Assembly (NCBI GenBank): GCA_029565685.1
Contig: JAKQNR010000013.1
Location: forward strand, 22,037-86,036
DNA length: 64,000 nucleotides
DNA from: a bacterium
GTDB taxonomy: Bacteria; Zhuqueibacterota; Zhuqueibacteria; Residuimicrobiales; Residuimicrobiaceae
Reading direction: 5' to 3'
Shown piece after piece: positions 16,219-25,501 of this stretch. The notes beneath the pieces are model-generated. The model worked only from the letters and a program-made list of their open reading frames with translations. It was not told the origin of the DNA and ran no database searches. Numbering within the stretch: position 1 is the stretch's first letter; every line of letters starts with the position of its first letter. Both the position numbers and the translations under genes were made by a program.

Positions 16219-17475
16219 ATGCAAGCATCGCTGGTTGACCTGGTGACGGCCACGCGTCAGGCCAGCCGTACCATCGCCAGACTCGATTCGTCTGCTAAAA
16301 ATCGCGCTCTGCTGGCCATGGCCCGCCGGCTGATCGACCGGCAGGCAGAAATTCTACACGCCAATGAACAGGACCTGCGCCAGGCTGAAGCCAAGGGAGT
16401 GTCTGCAGCCATGCTGGACCGGTTGACCCTTGACTCGGACCGCCTGAAGACTATGTCCGTCGCGCTGGAGGAGTTGGTGCAACTGGCCGATCCGGTGGGA
16501 GTTACCACAGAGTCCTGGATACGCCCCAACGGCCTGCGCGTCTGCCGTATGCAGATTCCTCTGGGAGTCATTGCCATCATTTATGAAGCACGCCCAAATG
16601 TAACCTCCGACGCCGCCGGGCTTTGCATTAAAAGCGGCAATGCGGTGATTCTGCGCGGCGGTTCTGAGGCGTTACGCTCCAATCTGGCTGTGGTGGCCGC
16701 GCTGCGGCAGGGGTTGGAGGAGAGCGATCTTCCCGCAGCGGCTGTGACCCTGATGCCAAGCACGGACCGGCAGGATATGGCGGTTTTGCTCAAGATGGAT
16801 TCACTCATAGATCTGGTGATACCTCGCGGCGGAGAGGGATTGATACGCTTTGTCGCGGAGAACAGCCGAATACCGGTCATCAAACATTACAAGGGCATCT
16901 GCCATCTCTATGTCGACAAAGATGCGGACCTCGATATGGCGTTGCGATTGCTGGTCGACGGAAAAACATCGCGTCCAGGCGTGTGCAATGCACTGGAAAC
17001 GCTGCTGGTGCATGCAGAAGCAGCCGCCGCGTTTTTACCCAGGGCGCATGAGATATTGAAACGCAAAAACGTCGAGCTGCGCGGATGCCCTAGAACCTGT
17101 GAATTGATCCCCGGCGCTCTTCCGGCGCAGGAAAAGGATTATGATACCGAACATCTGGACTTGATCCTCTCGGTGCGCGTAGTGAAGGATGTCAACGCCG
17201 CGGTCGCCCATATCGAACAGCACGGTTCAGACCACACCGAGGTGATCGTGACGGAAAATTTGACCACCGCTCGTCATTTTGTTCAGCAGGTGAATTCTTC
17301 TTCGGTTATGGTGAACGCCTCCTCGCGTTTTGCCGACGGCGGGGAATTGGGGCTGGGCGCTGAGATCGGCATCTCCACCACGCGGTTGCACGCCTATGGC
17401 CCCATGGGCTTGGAAGCGCTGACGACGAAAAAATTCGTCGTCCTGGGCGCCGGACAAACAAGACATCCTGTATGA
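16219..17475 (+). CDS. proA: Gamma-glutamyl phosphate reductase
   Basis: 418 residues, normal for ProA. It has the aldehyde-dehydrogenase-like fold with VIYEARPNVTSDAAGLCIK-type substrate loop (near 115-135), LRGGSEA, the active-site cysteine in KTSRPGVCNALETLL, and the late SSRFADGGELGLGAEIGIST motif. It reduces gamma-glutamyl phosphate to glutamate semialdehyde with NADPH. AAGGAG is ten bases upstream of the ATG. It forms an operon with proB; proC is not in the window. Confidence 0.96.
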   Translation: MQASLVDLVTATRQASRTIARLDSSAKNRALLAMARRLIDRQAEILHANEQDLRQAEAKGVSAAMLDRLTLDSDRLKTMSVALEELVQLADPVGVTTESWIRPNGLRVCRMQIPLGVIAIIYEARPNVTSDAAGLCIKSGNAVILRGGSEALRSNLAVVAALRQGLEESDLPAAAVTLMPSTDRQDMAVLLKMDSLIDLVIPRGGEGLIRFVAENSRIPVIKHYKGICHLYVDKDADLDMALRLLVDGKTSRPGVCNALETLLVHAEAAAAFLPRAHEILKRKNVELRGCPRTCELIPGALPAQEKDYDTEHLDLILSVRVVKDVNAAVAHIEQHGSDHTEVIVTENLTTARHFVQQVNSSSVMVNASSRFADGGELGLGAEIGISTTRLHAYGPMGLEALTTKKFVVLGAGQTRHPV

Positions 17476-17496
17476 TCAGGAATGAGGAGAAATGAG

Positions 17497-17898
17497 ATGA
17501 GTCCTTTTATCGATCATATCGCTTTGCGGGTGAGCAACCTGGATCAGGCGATATCATTTTATACCGACGTTTTGAAATGTGATCTGGATTTCCGCACCTT
17601 GGATGAGGAGCATCACGAGGCGTTCGCTTTTTTACAGATGGAGGGAGGCCGGATAGAATTGCTGCAAAAGCTGGATGCGGATAATCAACCCATGGCCTAC
17701 GAGCGGCCGCCTGTCGCGCCGCCCTTTTGTCCTCATCTGGCGCTGGGCTGCGCTGATTTGGACGAGTGGATTGTTGAACTGCAAAAAAGAGGAGTGCCGC
17801 TGATTGAGGGCCCTCTGGTCATTGCGAAGGAGGTGAAATGGCTGTACATCGCCGATCCAGATGGCAATATCCTCGAATTCGTGCAGTGGCTGAAATAA
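17497..17898 (+). CDS. VOC-superfamily (glyoxalase-like) protein
   Basis: About 133 residues with two beta-alpha-beta-beta-beta modules of the vicinal-oxygen-chelate fold: IDHIALRVSNLDQAISFYTD at the start and HLALGCADLDEWIVELQKR midway, ending in DPDGNILEFVQW with the usual metal-ligand glutamate. It could be a lactoylglutathione-lyase-like enzyme or methylmalonyl-CoA-epimerase-like; I cannot choose. I prefer the ATG at 17497 (AGGAG eight bases upstream) over the in-frame ATG at 17482. It follows proA by 21 bases and may be cotranscribed with it. Confidence 0.85.
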   Translation: MSPFIDHIALRVSNLDQAISFYTDVLKCDLDFRTLDEEHHEAFAFLQMEGGRIELLQKLDADNQPMAYERPPVAPPFCPHLALGCADLDEWIVELQKRGVPLIEGPLVIAKEVKWLYIADPDGNILEFVQWLK

Positions 17899-17958
17899 TC
17901 CTGAGCGCAGAGCTTTTGTTGATCGCAGGAGCACGCAGGCGAATGCTTGTTTTAAAAC

Positions 17959-19050
17959 TCAGGGCAAAGCCTGTTCAATGATTCCGCCCCCCACCAGCCT
18001 GTCCTCCTGATAGCAGACAACGGATTGTCCCGGCGTCACCGCCGGCCGCGGCTCGTCAAATCGAAGGATGAAGCGGTCGGTTTCCACTTGATCGATGGTC
18101 GCCGCGAATCCGGGATCCTTGTAACGAATCCGCGCTTCAACCTTGGTTCCGGCAGCCGGCTGCGGCCAGGCCAGCCAATTGCTCTGATCGGCTATCAATC
18201 CGGAGGCCAGCAACTCTTGCTGCTCTCCAAGCCGAATGCGGTTGCGGCCGGGATCGATCTCGCAGACAAACACCGGCCGCCCCAGGGCGACGCCCAGCCC
18301 CTTGCGCTGACCGATGGTGTAAAAAGGATATCCGCGATGCCGGCCGATCACCGCGCCTGTGCGGTCGACAAAATCGCCTGAAGGAATAGAGTGGCCGGCC
18401 TGCGTCAATCGGTCGGTGAGGAAACGGCGAAAGTCGTCATCCAGAACGAAACAGATCTCCTGGCTTTCATTTTTGTGAGCAACAGACAGGTTCCATTCCC
18501 GGGCTTTGGCTCTGACCTCCTCTTTGCTCCACGCGCCCAATGGAAACAGTGTGCAGCGCAGCTGTTCCTGCGACAATCGCCACAGAGCGTAAGATTGATC
18601 CTTGGGCCGGTGCACCGCCTGCTGCAGCCAATAACGGCCGGTCTGCGGATCTGATTGCACACGGCAGTAATGGCCGGTGGCGAAAAGTCCGGCTCCACAG
18701 CGACGGCCGAATTCCCACAGCGCTCCCCATTTGATATGCACATTGCAGTGGACACAGGGATTAGGCGTTCGGCCGGCTAGGTATTCGCCGACAAAATAGT
18801 CGATGACGGTTTGCTCGAACAACGCATGCAGGTCTACCACATGATGCTCGATGCCCAACTGCCGGCAGACGATGGCGGCATCGCGGCTTGGCTGGTAGGG
18901 ATGGCGAAGCGCACCCTGAGCAGGCAGCAGGGAAGCATCCAAGTGTTCCATGGTGACGCCGATGACTTCATAGCCCTGATTCTGCAGCCAGGCGGCAGCC
19001 ACCGAGCTATCCACTCCGCCGCTCATAGCCACAGCCACTTTGGATTTCAT
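17959..19050 (-). CDS. mnmA: tRNA-specific 2-thiouridylase
   Basis: About 363 residues. AMSGGVDSSVAA is the PP-loop that binds ATP; NPCVHCN holds the first catalytic cysteine and NESQEICFV the second; GHYCRV and YTIGQRKGLGVALG are also typical. It adds sulfur at position 2 of wobble uridine in Lys, Glu and Gln tRNAs. The ATG at 19050 is preferred over an upstream TTG at 19056. It begins 10 bases after the S9 peptidase stop, so the two are probably cotranscribed although their functions are unrelated. Confidence 0.95.
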   Translation of the reverse strand: MKSKVAVAMSGGVDSSVAAAWLQNQGYEVIGVTMEHLDASLLPAQGALRHPYQPSRDAAIVCRQLGIEHHVVDLHALFEQTVIDYFVGEYLAGRTPNPCVHCNVHIKWGALWEFGRRCGAGLFATGHYCRVQSDPQTGRYWLQQAVHRPKDQSYALWRLSQEQLRCTLFPLGAWSKEEVRAKAREWNLSVAHKNESQEICFVLDDDFRRFLTDRLTQAGHSIPSGDFVDRTGAVIGRHRGYPFYTIGQRKGLGVALGRPVFVCEIDPGRNRIRLGEQQELLASGLIADQSNWLAWPQPAAGTKVEARIRYKDPGFAATIDQVETDRFILRFDEPRPAVTPGQSVVCYQEDRLVGGGIIEQALP

Positions 19051-19060
19051 AGCCAACCGC

Positions 19061-21838
19061 TCACTTAGTCAGTTCCAATCCCCAGGTTTTGTTTTTCATC
19101 GTCGCCGGCACGCCGGTTTTCATCCATACGGGCATGGGAGCGTCCATTAAATAATGATCGAAAAACTGCTGCAGGCGGATGGAGAGATCCTTGCGATTTT
19201 TTCGTTCTTTTAGATTATGTTCTTCGCCGTTGTAAACCAGCAGCCATGTCGGCTTGCCCAACCGGCGCAGTGCAGTGAACAGCTCGATCCCCTGCTGATA
19301 GGGGACTGCGCCGTCATTGTCGTTATGCATAATCAGCAGCGGCGTGGTGACATCCGGCGCCTTGAACAGCGGCGAGTTCTCGATGTAATGCCACGGTTTT
19401 TCCCACAGCGTGGCGCCGATGCGGCTTTGTTCCCGCTCATACTGAAACTGGCGCACTCGGCCCGACTCCAGACGAATGCCTCCGTAGGCGCTGGTCATAT
19501 TGCTCACCGGAGCACCGGCGCCGGCGCAACGAAACAGGTGCGAGTGCGCAACCAGATAGGCCACTTGGTATCCGCCCCAGCTCTGCCCCTGAATGCCGAT
19601 GCGACCCTGGTCGACAAATCCACGACCGATCAGAGCCTGAACGCCGGGAAGAATGCACGACATTGCGCTTTTCCCCGGATAACCGTTTTCATAGACGATA
19701 TCCGGAATAAAAAAGAGATAGCCGCGGCTGGCGTAGAACACCGGCGAAACGGTGGACGCACTGGGGCGTGGTTCAAAGTAACGGTGCAGCAGATCGGCGT
19801 TGCGCTCATAAAAATAGACGATCATAGGGTATTGCCTGGTCGAATCGAAATGCTCCGGCTTGTACAGCAGGCCCTGCAAGGGTTTGCCGTCGTTGGAGAG
19901 CCAGCGGACCAGTTCCACCGACCCCCACAAATAGTCGGACTGTTGCGGATTGGCGTCGCTCCTTCTCTGCGGCTGAGCGAACCGTGTATCCGTAGTCCAC
20001 AGATCGGGAAACTCGCGAAAGGTGGAGCGGGTAAAGGCCAGGGTTTCCGCTTGTTTTGCTTTGATCGGATGGCTCAGAGATTGAGCGGCGTGAAAAAGGA
20101 CGGCGGGCGCCGCGTCGTCGCTCAGGCGTTTGCTGCAAAAGCCTTCGGATTTATCGCGATAATCAAAGGTTTTCAGCAGCAGCGGCTTGTCGCTATCGAT
20201 AAATTTGGCCTCCGGATCCAGCGTCAGGTATCGGTAGCTGGTTTGCTCCTGCCGCCCCAGCCCGTTGGTGATGATGCGGGCGGCAGCTTTATTCGTCGGA
20301 TCCAGTTCCCAGATATCATAGCGGTCATAGAGCAGAACGCGGCGATCCTGAGCGGTCCAGCCCATCAACCCATAGGGGGTCGGGTCATCCGGTCGGTCAT
20401 TCAGTTCATCGGCAAAAGAGACGCCAAGGCCGGCGGTAAGGTTGTTGGTTTTTCCGGAAGCGACTTCATAAGAGAACCAGTGGCCCTGCACTTCATCGAA
20501 CCACAGCACGTATTTGCCATGGGGCGAGGCGCTGACTGGGCCGGCGATTTTTTTAGCGATGAGAGTGCGCGCGCCGTCTGCAAGGCGTACGCAATAGAGA
20601 TCCTGAAAGGCGGCATCATCCCAGGACAGCTGCATCTGATAGGGCAGCCCGCTCAGTCCCAGTGCCCAGCCGGCATCGCCCTCTTGGACGATTTTCAGCT
20701 CAGGCAGATCCACGGCCGCCAGTTGCGAGAATTTTTCATCTTTCACACGGACCACCGCTGTGTAACTGCGCTTGAGTTCCTTGTCCAAGTCGTGAATCTG
20801 CTGCGACTGTAGGAGGGGGTCCTGGTAATGCCAGATGTCGAGTTTGGCGGTTTCAAACTCGACCAGCGTGGTATCCTCAGCCACGGGGATGGGCGCTGTG
20901 CCTAAAAACAGCTGTTCGCCGTTGCGGCTGAACTGGAGCGTTTGGTTTTCGCTGATCAGCCAGTGTCGCGGGAAACCGGTTTTCAGTGTGTCAAGGAGTT
21001 GCCGCGCTGAATCGTTCTCCGCGCGCCAGTAAAAGAGAGAATAAAACCGTTGTTTGTTTTTGCTGGTGTCGCGGTCAGCAAGAAAGGCGGCTTGCTGACC
21101 CTGTTCGTCCCAGAGCAATTTTTTATACACCGCCTTGCCGCTTTGAATCATGCGCCAGGAAGCAGAGGGGGTGTTAAAGACATAGACGCCGGGCTTTTGC
21201 GCGCTGTCAGCGGCAGAGCAGGCGAATAGAATGCGATGTCCTGGCTTGGCGACCTGATAGTCCGTGACGCTGTGAAACGTCCACTCTCTGCCATCCGCCA
21301 GCCTGTGTATCACCAGATCGCCGCCCGCATCATCCGCTTTCTTTTTATTTTTGTCCGTCTCCTGCTTCGCGAGCGCTGGATCTTTTTCCCGCTGGTAGGC
21401 CAGCCAGCCGCTGCCCTTTTCCGGCAGCTGATAGGATTTGACCCAGCCGATTTTTCTAACCGAACCGTTGTCCAGTTGCAGGATGGCCAGAGAATCCTTG
21501 GGCATCTCCTCCTCTTTTTTCTTGGCGATTTTGGCCTTGCGGATATCGTTAAAGAAGGGTTGAACCTGCGCTACCACGAAACGCGAGTCCTGAGTGAAAC
21601 GCGCTTTGTGGCCGCGGGGAATCAGAAAGGTTTGTTCTCGATCGATCGAGGTGATGCGCAGTTCACCGTCCCCTTCCTGAGGCACGAGGCTGTAAAGCAA
21701 AAAGGCGCCGTTTTCCGATAGAGCGGTTCCGGCGATAGAGTTCCATCGATCATAGACCGAGTGGTCGAGCGGTTTTTTTTCAGCCAAACAGCTTGCGGCG
21801 ATTGCCAAAAGGCAAAGCGAAAGACCGATCCGTTTCAT
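19061..21838 (-). CDS. Secreted S9-family prolyl oligopeptidase-like peptidase
   Basis: About 925 residues. A signal peptide (MKRIGLSLCLLAIAASCLA) is followed by a long beta-propeller-like region with many WD/PQQ-like strands, then a C-terminal alpha/beta hydrolase domain (PF00326). The catalytic triad is visible: serine in GIQGQSWGGYQ, aspartate in HNDNDGAVPY and histidine in NGEEHNLKERKNRK. The domain order and signal resemble large periplasmic dipeptidyl-peptidase-like enzymes of FCB bacteria. I chose the ATG at 21838, with AGGTG eight bases upstream; a GTG at 21847 is an alternative. Substrate specificity is not evident. Confidence 0.9.
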   Translation of the reverse strand: MKRIGLSLCLLAIAASCLAEKKPLDHSVYDRWNSIAGTALSENGAFLLYSLVPQEGDGELRITSIDREQTFLIPRGHKARFTQDSRFVVAQVQPFFNDIRKAKIAKKKEEEMPKDSLAILQLDNGSVRKIGWVKSYQLPEKGSGWLAYQREKDPALAKQETDKNKKKADDAGGDLVIHRLADGREWTFHSVTDYQVAKPGHRILFACSAADSAQKPGVYVFNTPSASWRMIQSGKAVYKKLLWDEQGQQAAFLADRDTSKNKQRFYSLFYWRAENDSARQLLDTLKTGFPRHWLISENQTLQFSRNGEQLFLGTAPIPVAEDTTLVEFETAKLDIWHYQDPLLQSQQIHDLDKELKRSYTAVVRVKDEKFSQLAAVDLPELKIVQEGDAGWALGLSGLPYQMQLSWDDAAFQDLYCVRLADGARTLIAKKIAGPVSASPHGKYVLWFDEVQGHWFSYEVASGKTNNLTAGLGVSFADELNDRPDDPTPYGLMGWTAQDRRVLLYDRYDIWELDPTNKAAARIITNGLGRQEQTSYRYLTLDPEAKFIDSDKPLLLKTFDYRDKSEGFCSKRLSDDAAPAVLFHAAQSLSHPIKAKQAETLAFTRSTFREFPDLWTTDTRFAQPQRRSDANPQQSDYLWGSVELVRWLSNDGKPLQGLLYKPEHFDSTRQYPMIVYFYERNADLLHRYFEPRPSASTVSPVFYASRGYLFFIPDIVYENGYPGKSAMSCILPGVQALIGRGFVDQGRIGIQGQSWGGYQVAYLVAHSHLFRCAGAGAPVSNMTSAYGGIRLESGRVRQFQYEREQSRIGATLWEKPWHYIENSPLFKAPDVTTPLLIMHNDNDGAVPYQQGIELFTALRRLGKPTWLLVYNGEEHNLKERKNRKDLSIRLQQFFDHYLMDAPMPVWMKTGVPATMKNKTWGLELTK

Positions 21839-21879
21839 TGTGAGCACCTGACTGGTTGTGAGCGAAGAGGGATTTAGCG

Positions 21880-21908
21880 AATGTAGGAATTTTTACGGGA
21901 AAAATAAA
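21880..21908 (-). promoter_or_regulatory. Possible promoter for the S9 peptidase-mnmA pair
   Basis: Read on the minus strand: TTTATT, 17 bases, TACATT, 42 bases before the ATG at 21838. The -35 element is weak. The rest of the gap to phoU (21909-22038) shows nothing definite. Confidence 0.3.
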
Positions 21909-22038
21909 CAACTATGTGCAACGGGCGTCCAGCGAGGAAGCGAAGAACGTCCTGCTGGTGCGGCGGTTCAACGGCCGTGAGGTGGTCGGCGAAAAGCCGC
22001 TGTGTGAAAGAAGGGGGGGCTTGCACGCGCCGTCCGGC

Positions 22039-22695
22039 CTAGCTCTGATCATGCGCCACGATGCGCGCCTCGGTTAAAAAAAACACCTCTTCAGCGATGT
22101 TGGTGGCATGGTCAGCTAATCGTTCCAGCTGTCTGGTCAGCACGATCAAATGCGCACATGGTTCGATGTCGCCGGTTCTGGCTTTCATCCGCTCGACGAG
22201 GAATTTAAAAATGCTTTTATTCAAACCGTCCACCGCGTCGTCCTGGCGCCGCACTTGCAGCGCTTTTTGATTGTCCAACTCGGTGAACGCCGCGATGGCT
22301 GTCTTCAGCATCACCTGCGCCTGTTTAGCCATATCGATCACCTGCGACTCTTGTACCAGATCGTGGCGGTCTGCGGTTTTGCGCGTACGGTTGACGATGT
22401 TGACGGCGATGTCGCCGCACCGTTCAAGCTGGGCGCTGATTTTCAGCGCTGTGATGATGATGCGCAGGTCTATAGCCACGGGTTGAAATAGAGCGAATAG
22501 GTTTTCACACTGAGCCAGAATCAGGTTTTCATAGGCGTCCGTCTGTTTGTCGCGCTCCTTGACCACGCGACACAACTCCACATCGGCTTTTTCCAGCGCT
22601 TCAATGGCCATGCCCACCTGGCCGTCCACCAGCTCCACCATCTGCTGCAAGGACGTTTTCAGGCTGTCCATTTCCTGAGTAAAATGATTCTGCAT
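22039..22695 (-). CDS. phoU: Phosphate transport regulator PhoU
   Basis: About 218 residues, made of two copies of the three-helix PhoU repeat. Each repeat carries an acidic metal-binding stretch: NLFALFQPVAIDLRIIITAL with QLERCGDIAVNI in the first half, and LIVLTRQLERLADHATNIAEE in the second. PhoU signals phosphate sufficiency from the Pst transporter to a PhoR-type kinase; no phoR or phoB is in the window. The ATG at 22695 with GAGG ten bases upstream is preferred over a TTG at 22701. It is transcribed away from pstS rather than at the end of the pst operon, as is more usual. Confidence 0.93.
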   Translation of the reverse strand: MQNHFTQEMDSLKTSLQQMVELVDGQVGMAIEALEKADVELCRVVKERDKQTDAYENLILAQCENLFALFQPVAIDLRIIITALKISAQLERCGDIAVNIVNRTRKTADRHDLVQESQVIDMAKQAQVMLKTAIAAFTELDNQKALQVRRQDDAVDGLNKSIFKFLVERMKARTGDIEPCAHLIVLTRQLERLADHATNIAEEVFFLTEARIVAHDQS

Positions 22696-22724
22696 ATTCA
22701 ATGAACCTCGACCTTGGATAAAGT

Positions 22725-22753
22725 AATATACTCATGTTTTTTTCTGAAATCAA
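22725..22753 (-). promoter_or_regulatory. phoU promoter
   Basis: Read on the minus strand: TTGATT, 17 bases, TATATT, 30 bases before the phoU ATG. Confidence 0.6.
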
Positions 22754-22896
22754 CGAAAACGAGAGGAGGCCGCAACCGCCGTCGTCCTGCTTGTCTTATG
22801 GCGTATCCTGGTCCCGTCGGGCCGGCTAACACACCCTAACTCCATATTTATAATATACTGATTTTGACGGCGCGCTTCCCGGTCGCGTGCGAGTTC

Positions 22897-22925
22897 TTGA
22901 CTTTGTAGCTAAATATGTGTAATTT
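22897..22925 (+). promoter_or_regulatory. pstS promoter
   Basis: TTGACT, 17 bases, TAATTT, ending 25 bases before the ATG at 22951. Its position rules out a longer pstS frame starting at 22915. No Escherichia-type pho box repeat is visible in the 255-base divergent region, which otherwise shows nothing definite. Confidence 0.65.
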
Positions 22926-22950
22926 GCTGCTGCGAAAAACGAGGGAGCCT

Positions 22951-23742
22951 ATGCGCAGAGCCTTTGCAGTATTCGCGGTTGTGCTTTTTTTTGTGCTGAT
23001 AGCCGCTTGCGGCAACCGGCGCAGTTCGATCACTGTGGCCGGTTCCACGGCTTTTCAGCCCTTTGCGGAAAAGTTGGCTGATCAATTCATGACCAACCGG
23101 CCCACGGCGAACATCATTGTGCAGGGCGGCGGCTCTGCAGTGGGCATCCAGTCCACGCTGTCAGGAACGGCCCAGATCGGCATGGCTGATCTGGTCAGCC
23201 TTCCTGAGGAGGCAAAGGTACTGCAGGCTACGGAAGTAGCCCGGGACGGCATCGCGGTTGTGGTGCATCCGTCCAACCGCATCAACGACCTGACGATGGA
23301 CCTGCTGCGCCGAATCTTTAACGGATCGATCCGCAACTGGCGCGATCTCGGCGGTAACGACGGCGTCATCACCGTCGTTTCCCGCGAGGCAGGATCGGGC
23401 ACGCGCATTTCCTTTGAGCAGATCGTCGGCGAACTCGTGTTGACCAAAGAGGCCATTGTTCAGGATTCCAACGGCACGATTCGGGAAACCGTAGCCAATG
23501 ATCCCAATGCCATCGGTTATCTGTCGCACGGTTTGCTTAATGAAAAAATCAAAGCGGTGACCATCGATGGGGTGGCGTGCACCAACGAAGCCATTCAAAG
23601 CAATCAGTACGCGCTGGCACGGCCGATCTTTTTACTCACCCGCGGAGAACGCTTGCCTGACACGCAGGCGTTTATCGATTACATTCTATCCGCAGAAGGG
23701 CAACAGACCATCCAGTCCAGCGGTCTCATTCCGGTCAAGTAG
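22951..23742 (+). CDS. pstS: Phosphate-binding lipoprotein of the Pst ABC transporter
   Basis: About 263 residues. The lipoprotein signal ends at LIAAC, so the protein should be tethered in the periplasm. VAGSTAFQPFAEKLA, QGGGSAVGIQ and SREAGSGTRISFEQ are the phosphate-contact loops of PstS-like PBP_like_2 proteins. The ATG at 22951 follows a GAGGGAG ribosome site. It is the first gene of pstS-pstC-pstA-pstB-pstB; the gap to pstC is eight bases. Confidence 0.93.
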   Translation: MRRAFAVFAVVLFFVLIAACGNRRSSITVAGSTAFQPFAEKLADQFMTNRPTANIIVQGGGSAVGIQSTLSGTAQIGMADLVSLPEEAKVLQATEVARDGIAVVVHPSNRINDLTMDLLRRIFNGSIRNWRDLGGNDGVITVVSREAGSGTRISFEQIVGELVLTKEAIVQDSNGTIRETVANDPNAIGYLSHGLLNEKIKAVTIDGVACTNEAIQSNQYALARPIFLLTRGERLPDTQAFIDYILSAEGQQTIQSSGLIPVK

Positions 23743-23750
23743 CGAGCGCC

Positions 23751-24614
23751 ATGAAATCGCATAACCTGAGAGAAAAAGGCGTTCAATATCTGTTGACCGC
23801 CCTCGCTTTTTCCGCGCTGTTCGGATTGTTGCTGATTGCGCTGTTTATCCTCAAAGAGGGGCTGCCGTTTCTGACGCAGGTGGGTTTGAAGGATTTTATT
23901 TTCGCCCACGACTGGGAACCCCAGAGCGGCAAATTCGGCATCTATCCCATGATCATCGCCTCTCTGTGGGTGACCTTCGGCGCCATGCTGATCGGCGCGC
24001 CACTGGGCATCGCCTGTGCGGTCTTTCTCACCGAATTCGTTCCCCGGCCGGTGATGCATACCATCAAGCCCATGATCGAACTTCTGGCCGGCATCCCCTC
24101 GGTCATATATGGTTTTATCGGCGTCATTGTTTTGGCGCCTCTGATCCGTACGCATCTAGGCGGCCCCGGACTTTCGTTGCTGGCCGCCTCCATCATTCTC
24201 GGCATCATGATCCTGCCCACCATCATCAGCATCTCTACAGATGCGATCAATGCAGTGCCAAACTCCTACCGTGAAGGCTCCCGGGCCCTGGGCGCCACCC
24301 GCTGGCAAACGGTTTATATGGTGGTGTTGAAAGCCGCGCGATCCGGCATCATTTCCGGCGTTATTCTCGGTATGGGAAGAGCCATCGGGGAAACCATGGC
24401 GGTCATCATGGTGGCGGGCAACGCGGTCAAGGTGCCGGGCACTGCCCTGGATTCGGTGCGCACATTGACGGCCAACATCGCCCTGGAGATGGGCTACGCC
24501 GTTGGCTTGCATCGCAGTGCGCTGTTCGCCACCGGCGTGGTGCTTTTTATCTTTATCATGCTGTTGAACACCCTGGCCAGCGCCTTTGTCAAACAGGAGA
24601 TACGCCGGCGATGA
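23751..24614 (+). CDS. pstC: Phosphate ABC transporter permease PstC
   Basis: 287 residues with six membrane segments. The ABC-coupling EAA loop is visible near residues 165-195 (EGSRALGATRWQTVYMVVLK), and GMGRAIGETMAVIMVAGN is typical of PstC. It forms the inner-membrane channel with PstA. Its stop overlaps the pstA start (ATGATG). Confidence 0.94.
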   Translation: MKSHNLREKGVQYLLTALAFSALFGLLLIALFILKEGLPFLTQVGLKDFIFAHDWEPQSGKFGIYPMIIASLWVTFGAMLIGAPLGIACAVFLTEFVPRPVMHTIKPMIELLAGIPSVIYGFIGVIVLAPLIRTHLGGPGLSLLAASIILGIMILPTIISISTDAINAVPNSYREGSRALGATRWQTVYMVVLKAARSGIISGVILGMGRAIGETMAVIMVAGNAVKVPGTALDSVRTLTANIALEMGYAVGLHRSALFATGVVLFIFIMLLNTLASAFVKQEIRRR

Positions 24615-25450
24615 TGCGGATCCCTGCAAAAGTCAACCAGGCTGCGGCGGCGACTGTGATGGCGCTGGCGACCTTGCTCACCCTGGCGGTGCTGATTTTT
24701 ATCGTAGTCTTTATTCTGGAAAAAGGGTTGCCGATCCTGAGCCGTACTTTTCTTTTCAGCGTCCCGCGGGACATGGGCAAAGCCGGCGGCATTTTTCCCA
24801 CCATTCTGGCGACCATCATCCTGCCGCTGTTGGCCATTGCGTTGGCTCTGCCATTAGGCGTCGGCACAGCCATCTATCTCACCGAATACACTCGCGAGAG
24901 CCGTTTAACGCGGATCATTCGTTTTGGCAACGATTGCCTGGCCGGCATCCCTTCGATCATTTTCGGCCTGTTCGGTTTTCTCTTTTTTGTTACTTTGCTG
25001 GAGATGGGTTGGTCGTTGCTGTCCGGCGGACTGACCCTGGCGTTGATGATTTTGCCCACGATCATTCGCACCTCTGAGGAGGCGATTAAATCTGTGCCGA
25101 CCTCCTATCGCGAGGTCAGTTTTTCGCTGGGCGCCACGCGTTGGCGCACCATTCAGAGGGTGGTTTTGCCCAACGCCCTGCCCGGCATTTTGACCGGTGT
25201 GATGCTGGGCATCGGCCGCTCGATCGGCGAGACTGCGGCGCTGATTTTTACCGCCGGCTCTTCGCTGCGTCTGCCGCAATCGCTGTTCGACTCCTCGCGC
25301 ACCATGTCGGTCCACTTTTACATTCTGGCGCGCGAAGGGTTGTCCACGGAAAACGCCTATGGCACAGCGGCGGTTCTGATTCTGTCGGTACTGTCGGTCA
25401 ATGCCGTGGCCTATTATCTTATGCACCGGTATATGAAAAAAAATGCGTAA
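24611..25450 (+). CDS. pstA: Phosphate ABC transporter permease PstA
   Basis: 279 residues with six membrane segments. SYREVSFSLGATRWRTIQRV is the EAA coupling loop, and GIGRSIGETAALIFTAGSS is the PstA counterpart of the PstC signature. The first two codons are both ATG; either 24611 or 24614 could start translation. Coupled to pstC. It pairs with PstC, so the permease is already a heterodimer; that matters for the two unequal ATPases that follow. Confidence 0.94.
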   Translation: MMRIPAKVNQAAAATVMALATLLTLAVLIFIVVFILEKGLPILSRTFLFSVPRDMGKAGGIFPTILATIILPLLAIALALPLGVGTAIYLTEYTRESRLTRIIRFGNDCLAGIPSIIFGLFGFLFFVTLLEMGWSLLSGGLTLALMILPTIIRTSEEAIKSVPTSYREVSFSLGATRWRTIQRVVLPNALPGILTGVMLGIGRSIGETAALIFTAGSSLRLPQSLFDSSRTMSVHFYILAREGLSTENAYGTAAVLILSVLSVNAVAYYLMHRYMKKNA

Positions 25451-25501
25451 CCTTTGCTCACCGACGCAAGCGGCGACGAACAGCTCGTCCGCAGGATGAT
25501 C

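Noticed and set aside
22915..22950. Longer pstS start
   Set aside because: The extra codons overlap the -10 element at 22920 and break the normal lipoprotein signal length; ATG 22951 has a good ribosome site.
24611..24614. Possible frameshift between pstC and pstA
   Set aside because: The ATGATG overlap is the ordinary coupling arrangement, and both proteins are full length.
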